A stretch of DNA of 64,000 nucleotides from Gambelia wislizenii (Eukaryota > Chordata > Lepidosauria > Squamata > Crotaphytidae). The notes beneath the pieces were generated by a model that was given only the letters and a program-made list of their open reading frames with translations, ran no database searches and was not told where the DNA came from. Positions 11,077 through 21,282 of this stretch are shown in pieces. The number at the start of each line of letters is the position of its first letter. Positions within the stretch are counted from its first letter, which is position 1. The DNA lies in assembly GCA_030847615.1 (NCBI GenBank), contig JAUMIR010000001.1:291240187-291304186 (forward strand), read 5' to 3'. Made by a program: the position numbers and the translations under genes.

Positions 11077-11315
11077 ATACATCTAGATATACAGTAGACC
11101 CTTCAGTGATGTACCCCATACCAAATACTTTGGAATATGGAAACAGGACATATATTTTAATCAGTGGAAATATGACTTGGTATATGGCTTTAAAAACATG
11201 CAAAGAAAATGGAGCTGATTTAGTCAGCATTGCAGACCACTATCACGAGGCTTTCCTTACTGTAATTATAAACCGACTGGGCTACAGTCACTGGATTGGA
11301 CTGTTCACTTCGGAT
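11077..11315 (+). CDS. PLA2R1: PLA2R1 exon, start of CTLD7
   Basis: The acceptor is CTTGCCACAG and the donor is GGAT|GTAAGT; the exon enters phase 1 and leaves phase 0. The sequence has MYPIPNTLEYGNRTY, NMTWYMALKTC, ADLVSI and GYSHWIGLF. The NTLEYGNRTY and NMTWY motifs are the same as in mammalian PLA2R1 and both carry N-glycosylation sequons. It is the longest internal coding exon here and contains the two-helix half of CTLD7. This exon alone is enough to name the gene with confidence. Confidence 0.95.
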
Positions 11316-11651
11316 GTAAGTATTTGAAAACTTTGTTTCATATGGTTCACCAAGTGCATTCAAAATCTATATTCAAGTAAAGATATACAGTGAGTTTGTA
11401 TGGAAGAACAAATTTTGATTTCAGCCGCTTTCTTAATTCAGAGGCTTGGAACATTTGAGTAGAAGAGAGTAGAGTGTAAAAGCAGGGTCTGCTTTTACAC
11501 TCTGCTCTCTTCCACTCAAATAGCTCAGTCACATAGACACAGATGGAGAGCAAAGAGACAGTTTTCACTGATTCACACCTCCTTCTGCTGTCCCCATGTA
11601 CTTCCACCATCCATTCTTCTGCATGGTTCCTCAACCTTCTGGAGGAGGTGT

Positions 11652-11900
11652 TAGAATCATAGAATCACAGAACTAGAAGGGGTCCCATAGACTATCAAGT
11701 CCAACTCCTTTCTCAGTGCAGGAAATGCAGCTACAGCATCCTCAACAGGTACCTGTCCAGCCTCTTTTTGAAAACGTCCAGAGAAAAGACCTCACCACCT
11801 CTCTAGGTAATTGGTTCCGTTGCTGAACGATTTTTACAGTCAAGAAGTTCCTTCTAATGTGCAATCAAAATCTACCCTCCTCTAACTTAAAACCATTAGA
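11652..11900 (-). mobile_element. CR1-type LINE 3' end
   Basis: The plus strand reads AGAATCATAGAATCACAGA ... CCAACTCCTTTCTCAGTGC ... GGTTCCGTTGCTGAACG, the usual antisense pattern of the CR1 3' region in birds and reptiles. It is 5'-truncated and diverged. Confidence 0.75.
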
Positions 11901-12147
11901 TCACTTGTGTGATTCACAGAGACCACAATGAAGAATCAGAAAAGTTCACTTTCTCCCCCATTCAACTAGAGGAAACCCAACATACTTGGTTTGTGTGTGT
12001 GTGTGTGTTTTAATGAAATCAAAATTGTACAGACAAAGTCAAATAAACACCCAGAGGATGGGAGCAGAAGAAAGATTACCTAACAATCACAGGTTCCTTA
12101 CAAGGAGGTTAGGGGGAAAGCCATACTGTCAATGAGAAGCTTTTATA

Positions 12148-12332
12148 GGGTCCATCTGGACATGGGGTATTTCAGGTTTGTCCAGATTTTTTACTGACAT
12201 GGAACCCTGAAATATTTAGCTTACATTTAATCAAGAAACACCCAGATAGAAAAATCTGAAATGACATTTGTATGTATGTCCCTCAGATTTGAGGACTCCA
12301 AAGGCCCCAAATTGTTCCATCTAGATAGACCC
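12148..12332. mobile_element. Small MITE with GGGTCCATCTGG-type ends
   Basis: GGGTCCATCTGGACATGG at the left and, read from the other end, GGGTCTATCTAGATGGAAC at the right: imperfect TIRs around 185 bp. Flanks ATA and ATG may be a decayed 3-bp duplication. The ends resemble those of the 3788 element. Confidence 0.5.
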
Positions 12333-12339
12333 ATGAAAT

Positions 12340-13499
12340 CATGAGTGTTGATTTAACATTCAGCAACTGATTTATTGGGTCTTCTCTAGTTCGCACTTGA
12401 AGCTTGATTTAGGTGAAAATGTTTTCCAGATTGACAAATCTACTTCTTAGATATCAAGAAAGCTGAAATTTGAGATAGATCCAGAGATATTACAAGACTC
12501 TATCTACAAATGTCTGTGGGAAAGAGGTATTTCCAAGCTACTGAGAATGCTGGCATTTGATACGCACTTATCCTAGTGGACATTGATTATTAGAAAAGTC
12601 TAAAAAATAGAACAATTTTGTATCTAGTAACCAAAATGCAGGATATGTCAAGTAGAGCACAGAACAAGCCAAGCCGTACATCCAAATGGAACATCAAGTT
12701 GTGGAGATTCCACATGCTCACAGCCATGAAGGTAGATCTGCATTTGCATAATGGAAGGCTTATCAATTATCAGTTTATACTAAATGATCTTAAAGTGAGC
12801 TCAATTGGGGCTTTATTGGGTAATGCTAGCAGAATCACTGCTACGTGCAGAAAACATATAAAGGAAAAGCCTCCTTTTCCGTTAGAGTAGACCCCGCACC
12901 CACAGACAAGGAGGTACATTTGAATTGTAATTTTAGGGAGACCATATAGCTCAGAGGGGCTATAACATGGTTGACATTTAGGTCTTTCAGTGTCGGGATC
13001 AGCCCCATGTAACCCTTATGTCTTTGGATCCCTTGATTCAGCACTTCTTGCTTCCTTGTCTTAATGTTACAATATTTGGAGTTTCATCATCTCCACCAGC
13101 AGTAGCCAATGACATGGAGTAGGGCCATGAAAGCCAAAAAACATGGTGCTTTCTTACAGATGAACTATTACTAGGTATTACAACAACAAGTAGCCAACTT
13201 GTCAAAAGGATGTCATTTTTGTCAGCATCCCCAATAGTGGATATAACATGTAGCTGGCCTATAAATAAGAACTCAAGGGAGTATTCCTGAAAAAAATCAG
13301 GTAACTTTCTTAAAATGAAAATATTGCTGTGATATTGTGTCTCTAGGCTGTGCAAATCTGCATAGTTTCCTTAGCACTAAGGTTTTTTTATGAATTATAT
13401 TTAAATGAGTGGCTATTGCATTCTTTCACTGTAATCATAATACAGAATCAAAAATAACAATATAGGTCTCTTTCATGTTACATAGTTATAGCATTATGA
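12340..13499. other. PLA2R1 intron, no recognised feature
   Basis: No repeat family or coding similarity that I can support. Confidence 0.4.
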
Positions 13500-13590
13500 T
13501 CCCACTTTAACCGCAATGGCTGCATACTATGGAATCCTGGGTGTTGTAATTTGGTGAAGCATTAGAATTCTCTGGCAGAGAATTTCTAAA
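13500..13590. repeat. Half of a foldback MITE (CACTTTAACCGC type)
   Basis: CCACTTTAACCGCAATGGCT and CTATGGAATCCTGGGTGTTG match one arm of the foldback element at 26484 and the hairpin at 61121. The second arm is missing. Confidence 0.5.
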
Positions 13591-13603
13591 TACATTTATT
13601 CTA

Positions 13604-13822
13604 CAGTAGAACCCTCATATCTGCTGGGGATTGGTTCGGAGGGTGGTGTGGATATTGAAACACCACTGAAAACAATAGGACTTCTGGTTTAAAATACCAT
13701 AGAGTTGCCTTGGAAGACCTAGAAAATGTCTAGAGAGGACACATTTTCTAGGAAGACTCTATGGTAGGTGTGCTATTTTGTGTCCTGTGGATAATGAATC
13801 TGGTGATACGGGGGTCCTGCTG
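13604..13822. mobile_element. Tigger-like MITE, CAGTAGAACCCTC ends
   Basis: Bounded by TA (13602-13603, 13823-13824). Left end CAGTAGAACCC, right end GGGGTCCTGCTG. The inner sequence GGACTTCTGGTTTAAAATAC is shared with the 59390 element, of which this is the uninterrupted relative. Confidence 0.75.
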
Positions 13823-14153
13823 TATTTCTAAATGTTACAAATCACAGGATTCCATAGAATGGTACCATAGCAGTCAGTGGTAGCAACATGCTATAATTGT
13901 GGAGAAATTGTGCATAGTTAAACAAGATCAAATTAAAACAAATAACAGGAGATAAAAACAGATTTTTAAAAGGGCGGGTAGCTAATAAAGTTCTCAGTCC
14001 AGCAGATTCAATGCTTCCTAGAAGGAAAGTATCTTCTAGAATTTCTTAGATCTTAGGAGGCAACAAGAAGGGCCAGTCAGACTCCCTGAGGTAGCCGGTT
14101 CTGGAGTTTAAATGCAACCATTGCAAGAGTTAATCAGATACTTCTTTTGACAG

Positions 14154-14322
14154 AATGGACTTAGCTTTGAATGGTCAGATGGTACCAAGCCTTTTCTTAC
14201 ATTCTGGGCAGATGAGGAATCCCAGACTTCAGGAAGCTGTGTTAATATAGATATTAATGGACGCTGGAGAAGTACTGGTTGTGAGAGTCTCTTGAATGGA
14301 GCAGTTTGTCACATTTCACCCA
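14154..14322 (+). CDS. PLA2R1: PLA2R1 exon, end of CTLD7
   Basis: The acceptor is CTTTTGACAG and the donor is CCCA|GTAAGT; the exon enters phase 0 and leaves phase 1. Encoded landmarks are NGLSFEWSDGTKP, FWADEES, NGRWRSTGCES and GAVCHI, matching the second half of mammalian CTLD7 almost residue for residue in length. The WSDG turn and the paired cysteines are intact. The linker to CTLD8 begins at its 3' end. Confidence 0.95.
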
Positions 14323-14343
14323 GTAAGTCTGTTGTTCTTCAAC

Positions 14344-14425
14344 ATAGTCTGTGTGACTCACACAGAATCTTAGAGTTTTCTGTGCCTGCTCAGATATTTC
14401 TAGGGGAGAATAAATAATTTTGGTG
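14344..14425 (+). repeat. Direct duplication of intron sequence, copy 1
   Basis: ACATAGTCTGTGTGACTCAC through GAGAATAAATAA recurs at 14756-14789, where the second copy is interrupted by the MITE at 14790-15944 and resumes at 15945 to about 15993. Identity over the roughly 75-80 bp is high with scattered substitutions. This first copy shows the unoccupied insertion site. Confidence 0.8.
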
Positions 14426-14789
14426 GGAACTTTTCAATTACAGACCCTCCCCACCTTGTGCAGTTCCAACAGCCCAAGTGCAGTTCCCACAGCTGTATCT
14501 AGGGTTGCCAGATAAAAAACTGGAGAGGGCTCCTATACCTTGAACAGTTATGTAGCAGAGGGAGTTTCAACAGGGGTTGTTCATCATTTAACCAGGTAAC
14601 AAGCAACACCAGATGAAACTGCCTCTGCTACACAACTGTTTAAGGTACAAGAACCCTCTCCAGTTTTAACTCTGGCAAGCCTAGTTATGAGATATTTCAA
14701 CCAGTAAATCAAGTGTTATATTGAATTTAAAAACACTCCCAGCAAATAGCCTATTCTGACATAGTCTGTGTGATTCACACAGAGTCTTA

Positions 14790-15944
14790 GGTGCCAGTTA
14801 CACGACAGTTTTTATCACGGGGAGAAACGGGATTTCGTGATCCTGAGTTTGTCCCTTGTTGTTTAAATGATTTTACCCTGGATGAGCAATATTCCAGGTA
14901 TAGCTGTTTACATGACAACCTTTTCCGTGACAAAAGCAAGATCCCAAGACATAGTATCCCGTGGTTTTGTTTTGTTTTGTTTACACAGGAAAAGGTTCCA
15001 GGATATTATTTTTTTAGGTGTCAATCAAGGATGCGATTATTCATTTTTTCACAACCTTGGTGACGTATTTCCTGTGGAGTTTCCCACCATAAGCGATGCT
15101 ATTGGCTGCCACATATTTGCTCAAGCGTCTGCATTGGTCAGCGGAGGAGGGCAAAGGCAACCCTCTCTGCACAATTCCTGTTTTTTAAAAAAAACCTGAT
15201 GGGCTTGCCTTGGCTGTAAATCCAAAGAGGTTACTGAAAAATAAAACTTTTGTCTTAAAGAACCTGCAAGAATCACTCTTGAATACCAGGAGCTGTAGCC
15301 TATATTTCAGAGGAAGGAACTTGCAAAGCCATCTAGGCAGCTTGAAGACAGACACACACACCGCACGCCCCTGTTTTGCTTTCAGCCGAGAAGCAGACTG
15401 GTTGGCAATGTATTGAGGCAGGTGCAAGCACACGCGCACACACACACACACACACACAGACCAGTGCATGCTTTGCTTTTAGCCTAGAGGGGAGATGGGG
15501 AGGGGAAAAGAACAGGGAAGGGCAGGGGAGACAATCCATTTAAAGAGAACATGTCCCTTTAAACAGAGATTGCTGGCACAGGGACACAAGCCTTTAAGAA
15601 AAGCACAAGCCTTGGCCATCCATTTTTAAAAAAAAATTAGGGGACTGGGAGGGTGACTGACCCCTCCTTCTCATGACTATGTGCCCACCCCTGCCCAACT
15701 CAGTTTCCAGTCGCCACCTACTCATGAGATATTTTGTCCCAGGCTGTTTACATTTCCGATTTTCTGAATCCTCCCGTGACTTTTTTTTAAAAACGGGACA
15801 AACTGCAGGACGGAAAGTCCTGCTGGTTAAGGGATAAAAGGTAGTCCCCCTTCCAAAAAGCTTGAGACCATCACACTGTACATGTAAACAACCAGAGATC
15901 GACACGAATTCATCTCACTACATTTTCATCGTGTAAACGGCACC
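14790..15944 (+). mobile_element. 1.15-kb MITE, GGTGCC family (copy A)
   Basis: Left end GGTGCCAGTTACACGACA and right end CATCGTGTAAACGGCACC form TIRs of about 18 bp. The target duplication is TTA (14787-14789 and 15945-15947), typical of PIF/Harbinger-type transposition. Near its right end the copy shares with copy B (53652) motifs such as TGTCCCAGGCTGTTTACA and GACCCCTCCTT in the opposite orientation. It also carries a CA microsatellite at about 15427-15459. No transposase frame is visible, so it is non-autonomous. Confidence 0.8.
15278..15370 (+). mobile_element. 5S-SINE fragment inside MITE copy A
   Basis: GAATACCAGGAGCTGTAGCC, TATATTTCAGAGGAAGGAAC and GGCAGCTTGAAGACAG followed by CA repeats match the 3' part of the 5S-rRNA-derived SINE at 27544, with an internal deletion. 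It was inserted into, or carried by, the transposon. Confidence 0.6.
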
Positions 15945-15949
15945 TTAGA

Positions 15950-16791
15950 GTTTTTTGTGCCTTCTCAGAGACTTCTAGAGAAGAATAAATAACTTTTTCC
16001 TGCTTTTTAAAAGCAGACATTGAAATGGTGAAAATGCCTTGTTTAAAAACTCTGGGCTAATATGCATTTCACCAGTATTACAATGCAAACTTTTGCAATA
16101 ACATGTCTACCTAAGGAAAGAAGAAAGTGATCCCCAAATACCAATGAGAAGTAATCCTCATACACAAACATGATGTATGTGGTGTTAGCTGCCAATCAGA
16201 GGTGTTTTAAAAAGGATTAGACAAATTCATAGAGTGTAATCCTATAAACAGCCAATTGTCATAACACTACATGTTATCTCCAGTATCAGAGACACTGTGC
16301 TTCTGAACAACACTTGCAGAGAAACATAAACCAGAGGCTTCTATTGCACTCATGTTCTGCTTGTGGACTTTCCATGGGAATCCTTGTGAACAACAGTACT
16401 GGCCTAGTTAGCTTAGTAGCACTGACCCTGGAGAGTTTTTTTGGGCCACGGGACAATCAAATAACAAGGAAATTGTCTAGTGAAGAATACTTATAGTAAA
16501 TATTGTGATGTGGCCCTGCAGAATGCTTTGAAGTTCTTGGAGGAAGTTCCCTAAGAAAGCAAAAAATCAGCTAATAGCAGAGTTGCCCCATTTCCTTCCA
16601 GATTTTGTCATTCTGCCCAGGGCATAAGACACATAAAGTCCTCTCATTTAAGTTATGAAACTTACAGTTACAGGCATATTATGTAGCTGTTAAAATAAAC
16701 TAATGTAACATTTGTGGAACCTTTAGAAAATAAATTTGGGGTAGTGGTGGTTCTTGTTTTTGTTACGTTTAAATATTTCCTTCTCTCACAG
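15950..16791. other. PLA2R1 intron, no recognised feature
   Basis: After the end of the duplicated segment (about 15993) nothing recognisable. It ends in TTCTCTCACAG before the next exon. Confidence 0.45.
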
Positions 16792-16932
16792 AAAGGAAGC
16801 CAACAGCAAATAAGGGTTGGTGTGACGAAAAGACTGTACCTTGGATAAAATTTGAAAGTAGTTGCTATAGCTTTTCCACAGTTTTTGAGAACTTGAACTT
16901 TGATGAAGCATTTGAATTTTGCAGAAAGCAAG
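16792..16932 (+). CDS. PLA2R1: PLA2R1 exon, start of CTLD8
   Basis: The acceptor is CTCTCACAG and the donor is CAAG|GTAACT; the exon enters and leaves phase 1. It encodes a short basic linker (KRKPTANKGW), then CDEKTVPWIKFESSCYSFSTV and FEFCRKQ. PWIKF...CYSFSTV is the conserved beginning of the eighth lectin-like domain in mammalian PLA2R1. The linker is diverged. Confidence 0.93.
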
Positions 16933-17754
16933 GTAACTTCTTGATCACTACACAGATTGGCAGAGATTTAATAGCCTTATATTATTTCTGTCAATATCCT
17001 TTTCCAAGTTTAAGATTTGTAATTTTTTTTAATCTGCTGTTGATATGGTTGGACATGACGACACAGTCCACAGAAAGCTAGCTGTAGCTCACGTCTTGAC
17101 AAAATAATGTGTCTTTACATGTTAATATATATAATCAATTTACAGTACTGTGAAGTTTTGTGTGTATGTGTGTTTTTAACTAGGAATGCACTGGGCACTT
17201 GATGTGTAACCACAAATTATCATTGCTGAGAACTGTTGGGCCGCCTCTTGCTTTTTTTGAAATCTAGTGTTTCTAAAGGAGAATGTGTGTTCTCTCACTT
17301 CGTGCAGTGCAGTAATTCAATTGCATAGTTTAGGACACTAGTGCAATCCTCTTCTGCAGCTCAAGGTCAGAATAGTGGAGACACCCTTCTGCAATCTCCC
17401 CTCTTCCCAATTGCTGAAGACTTTCAGAGAGTGCTTCAGTGTTATTTGGAGGGGGTCCAAATTCTAAGGATGTAAACTGATAGCCTATGCAAGTTATTTT
17501 AGGAGTAACATAAAACCATCTTCTGGTTGATTTACTTCTGGCACATCCTTTCAATTGGTCAGATATTGTAGTTAGAGAGATTGAATATTTAAATAAGGAA
17601 AGGGAACCTGGAGCCCTACATATATTTTTAATCACAGGTCCCATCAGCCCGTCAACACAGCCAGTGTTCAGATATTATGGGAGTTGTGGTCTGAAGGGTC
17701 TTGATGGCACCAGGTTGCTTATGCCTTTCATTTTATTCCAATTTTACTTGAAGG
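16933..17754. other. PLA2R1 intron, no clear feature
   Basis: A stretch at about 17640-17720 (CCCATCAGCC ... GGGAGTTGTGGTC) may be a decayed copy of the CTCCAGATGTTG foldback family. The rest is unassigned. Confidence 0.4.
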
Positions 17755-17866
17755 CACTCAGAATGGCATCGTTCTCCACACCTCCATTTTATCCCCACAA
17801 CAACCCTATGATACATTTTGAACAGAGAGGTACCCACTAGTCCAGGGTCACCCAGTGAGTTCCATG
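17755..17866 (-). mobile_element. Second-type tRNA-SINE, 3' part
   Basis: CATTTTATCCCCACAACAACCC and CCAGGGTCACCCAGTGAGTT are the reverse complement of the SINE type at 40785. Only the downstream part is present, and it is followed directly by a 5S-SINE. Confidence 0.6.
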
Positions 17867-17867
17867 T

Positions 17868-18060
17868 GTGTGTGCGCGTGTGTGTGTGTGTACCTTCAAG
17901 TTGCCTGTCAACTTACGGCGACCACATAATTTCATCGGGTTTTCTTAGGCAAGGACAATTCACCTGGTATTCTTTGGGAGTCTGCCACCCAAGTACTAAC
18001 CAGGGCTAACCCCGCTTAGCTTCCAAAATCCTGTAGGATCTAGTGCCTTTAGGGTAGTAA
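17868..18060 (-). mobile_element. 5S rRNA-derived SINE
   Basis: On the minus strand it reads TTTTGGAAGCTAAGCGGGG, CCCTGGTTAGTACTTGGGTGG and a downstream body AAGAAAACCCGATGAAATTA with a CA-rich tail. The head is recognisable 5S rRNA sequence (internal promoter region). It is a SINE, not a functional 5S gene, because the rRNA part is incomplete and diverged. Confidence 0.85.
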
Positions 18061-18729
18061 CTGCTCCAGAAGGCTGGTGTCCATGAGCTTATTCCAATAC
18101 ACTGTCTGCAACAATATACTACTTCTCTGGAGCAGATGTGAAGACATGTTTTCCCTTGTTCACTTACCTTGCTTGTGTAGCAGGCATTTATCTGGCATTG
18201 TTATCTGATCCAAGAATGTGTCTGTGTTGTTGAGTAATCAGCATCAAGAGACTAATTGAAGATATATAGATATGTATATCCTTCTTTTCAAATGAATTAT
18301 CAGAGGGGCTTACCTAGTCAAGAAATATGGGAACAAAATACAGAACTGTTCATAGCTTAGGAGCAGGATCCCTAAATTATATATTTTTTTCATCTGAGTC
18401 TATGTTCTTCACTGGAGACCCCTCTCTGAGTTGTCTTTCTATAGTAATTTACATATACATAAATTAGAAACTCCCATTTATTTGTGTTTAATACTGCCCT
18501 TTACTCATATTCCCAGATGGTTTACCAAAATTATACAAAAATCTATAAATAAAAAAGCTGTAAAATTATAATAGTAGCATAAAGCAGTCAGCAAGATTCA
18601 AAATGCATCTAAAAAGTGGAGGGGAAATTGGCAGCAATCTATTAACAATGAAGTATATAAAACCAGTGTAAAATCACCCAGTCAAAAGTAATTTTGAATC
18701 CAAACAAAAGGACCTGGAATTTTTAAAAT
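18061..18729. other. PLA2R1 intron, no recognised feature
   Basis: AT-rich, nothing named. Confidence 0.4.
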
Positions 18730-18990
18730 GTCTTTTTCTGGTTGCCAGAATACCAACAAGCTAGGCACCCAGCAAGCGACTCTGAGGACCTCTAGAGAGA
18801 AGGCCTTTTCAGTGGTGGCACTGATTCTAGAATACTGTCCCCCACACCTCATGCCTATCTTGTAGTCTTTTTGCTGGTGTTCATCTTTCAGTTTACCTGT
18901 GTATGTGTATGTATTATATCTTTGCACTGCTGTTATCCTCTGTTGTTGTCTTTACTTTGGGTTTTTTTGAGGGTTTGTTTTGTTTTTAAT
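18730..18990 (+). repeat. L2-like LINE tail fragment
   Basis: AGAGAGAAGGCCTTTTCAGTGG followed by T-rich sequence resembles the end of the L2/CR1-like ORF and its 3' UTR seen better at 45255. Weak and diverged. Confidence 0.4.
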
Positions 18991-19092
18991 TTCACATGTT
19001 ATATGTGTGTACTTCATGGTCATAGTTTTATTTTGCAAACCAACTGGAGAGCTTCTGCCATGAGACAATGTAGAAATGCAGCAAGTTAAGTA

Positions 19093-19321
19093 CAGTCAGC
19101 CCTCTGTATCCACAGATTCTGTATTGTTAGATTCCACCATCCATAGCTTGAAAATATTCCAAAAAAGAAAAATTCCAGAAAGCAAACCTTGATTTTGTCA
19201 TTTTATATATGGGACACCATTTTATTATGTCATTGTATATAATAGGACTTGAGCATCCACAGATTTTGGTATCCATGGGGGTTTCTGGAACCAACCCCCA
19301 GTGGATACCAAGGGCCCAATG
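19093..19321. mobile_element. Tigger-like MITE, CAGTCAGCCCTC ends
   Basis: TA flanks at 19091-19092 and 19322-19323, left end CAGTCAGCCCTCTGTATCC, right end AAGGGCCCAATG. Internal block GCAAACCTTGATTTTG is shared with the CAGTTGTCCC family, so the two are related. Sister copy at 56118. Confidence 0.75.
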
Positions 19322-19523
19322 TAGATAGGAGTAATCAAATAGCACGAGCAATGTGTAGGGTTCACATGACATTGGGCTAGATGGTTGACATTTTTCTGTT
19401 AAAAGATGTAAACTTAAGCATAAATGAGACATAATAAGTACATCTAAATCTAAAATTTTGAAGTATTCCTTATAATTTGAACAGGAGCATGCAGCAGCAG
19501 ATCTGATATGTATTCATTTTCAG

Positions 19524-19640
19524 GTTCCCATCTTCTAACAATTAAAGATGAAAATGAAAACACCTTCATTCTGAAAGAATTGTATCTTTTGGGATCTTTG
19601 GTTGAACTGATTTGGCTGAATATCCAGTTTCTCACTGATA
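19524..19640 (+). CDS. PLA2R1: PLA2R1 exon, middle of CTLD8
   Basis: The acceptor is CATTTTCAG and the donor is GATA|GTAAGT; the exon enters and leaves phase 1. It encodes GSHLLTIKDENENTFILKEL and VELIWLNIQF. LLTIKDE and WLN are the matching positions in mammalian CTLD8. The WIGL signature of other domains is replaced by WLN, as in the mammalian domain. Confidence 0.93.
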
Positions 19641-20203
19641 GTAAGTATTGTTACCAGAAGTAAGGATGACCACCAGCTGTTATGGCTTCCAGAGGTGATG
19701 AATGTGAATTATCTTCACTATGAGGGGCAGTATGTCTCTCAGTATCACTTCTTGGGAAACATGAATATGTGCAGAGGGGGCGCTGCTGCGGCCATGGCCT
19801 GCTTGTGAGCTTTCTAGTGATCCACTGAAGGAAACTGGCTGGACTAGGTAGGCCTTCTGTCTGATCAAGCTTGGCTCTTCTTACACTGTGTTCTTAAGTA
19901 AAGGGGAAGGAAAGAACAGGTCAGTCACATCACACCCTGCAGGGAACTGCATATACCTTCTTCTTGGCTGATCTACCATTAACTTATAAGGTGTAAACAA
20001 ACATCCTACACTTTACCACATTCTGACTACATGAACACTTAGTTCCTCCTCCATTTCCTCTTTTGTAATGGGCCAATTTCTCACTTAGAACACTACCAGC
20101 TAGTGTGCTCTATGTTTGTGTCCTGGAAGGGAAGCTGGTTTTTGTCTCTTCTCAATCTGTGACCCCTTCTTCTTGATAAATTTGTTTTTTTCTGTTTTGT
20201 CCA

Positions 20204-20236
20204 ACTGTAGCTTATTTGGGAGCGGCTCAGAAACAT
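20204..20236 (+). repeat. 33-bp target-site duplication, left copy
   Basis: The 33 bases from ACTGTAGCTT to AAACAT are repeated exactly at 21024-21056. They flank the LINE insertion 20237-21023. Confidence 0.9.
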
Positions 20237-21023
20237 CTCTCTGGCTTTTCTTCGCAAATGAAGATTCAGGAAGGATTCATCCCACATTTTCTGCAAGCGC
20301 GCTGATGACTAAAAAGGCCAATCCGAGATAAACCAGTCCGGTTGCAGAAAGCACAGCAGAAGGTCTCCTTGGGTGATGTTTCCGGGTTGTGATTCTTTCT
20401 GCGTTGCCGTTTCTCTTCAAGACTTGTTCGGCGTGAGTTCTCAAATAAGGCTGCAGCATTGTGGATAGTGCGTCTCCATGCCTCCCGATGTGAGGCCAGG
20501 GCGGACCATTGTTGGTGATCAATTTGGCCGAGCCTGAGATGTTGTTTCAGGGAGTCCTTGTATTGCTTTTTTGGAGTGCCCCTCTTAAGCTGACCCATGG
20601 CGAGTTCACCGTAGAGTAGTATTTTTGGGAGGCGATGGTCCTCCATCCTAGAAAGGTGCCCTGCCCAGCACAGCTGTGTTCTCAATATCATGGTCTCAAT
20701 GCTGGTGATCCCTGCTTGCTCAAGGACAGCAACATTCGTCACATAGTCAGTCCAGTGTATATTTAGGATTGTGCATAAACAGCGCTGATGAAAGTGTTCG
20801 AGGAGTCGTAGGTGGTGGCGATAGGTGACCCATGTTTCAGACCCATAAAGGAGAATAGACAGTACAATGGCTCTATACACACTGATTTTTGTGCTTTGCC
20901 TCAGGTGTTTATTGCTCCAGACTCTTTTGTGGAGTCTTCCAAATGCACTATATGCCTTTGCTAATCTGTGATCAATCTCTTTGTCAGTCTTGGCATTTGA
21001 GGAGATGATGCTTCCCAGGTCCT
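20237..21023 (-). mobile_element. RTE-like LINE, 5'-truncated copy 2
   Basis: On the minus strand an open frame of 204 codons (20266-20880) covers the C-terminal part of ORF2, from ILLYGSETW through HLSRMEDHRLPK and KQYKDSLKQHL to the Cys-rich end CCAFCNRTG. It ends with the same 3' stem-loop as copy 1. The frame is unbroken but lacks the catalytic reverse transcriptase and endonuclease, so it is dead. It lies in the PLA2R1 intron between the 19524 and 22345 exons. Confidence 0.85.
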
Positions 21024-21056
21024 ACTGTAGCTTATTTGGGAGCGGCTCAGAAACAT
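21024..21056 (+). repeat. 33-bp target-site duplication, right copy
   Basis: Exact copy of 20204-20236. Confidence 0.9.
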
Positions 21057-21136
21057 AAGCCTGCCATAAACTAGCAACTCTTCATTCCAGTCCTCAGAAG
21101 CATAGCCTGCCATAAACTAGCAATCCTTCATTCCAG
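21054..21136 (+). repeat. Two-copy tandem duplication
   Basis: CATAAGCCTGCCATAAACTA (from 21054) and CATAGCCTGCCATAAACTAG (from 21101) begin two units of about 36-37 bases with a period of 47. They follow directly on the right target duplication of the LINE. Confidence 0.75.
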
Positions 21137-21282
21137 ATAGGGAAGAAAATACTGTACAAGTATTGTTAAGATACATCAGTACCCGATGTACTTAAGATAT
21201 AGTATGATGCCTCAAACTATACCTGTTCATAAAACCGTTGCGAGATTCTTAACATTCTAAATATTAAATGGTATTCTAGGTG

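Noticed and set aside
20266..20880. Host zinc-finger gene (204-codon open frame)
   Set aside because: The same protein occurs at 46-375 and in copy 3, ends with a LINE 3' tail and is flanked by a target duplication: retrotransposon ORF2.
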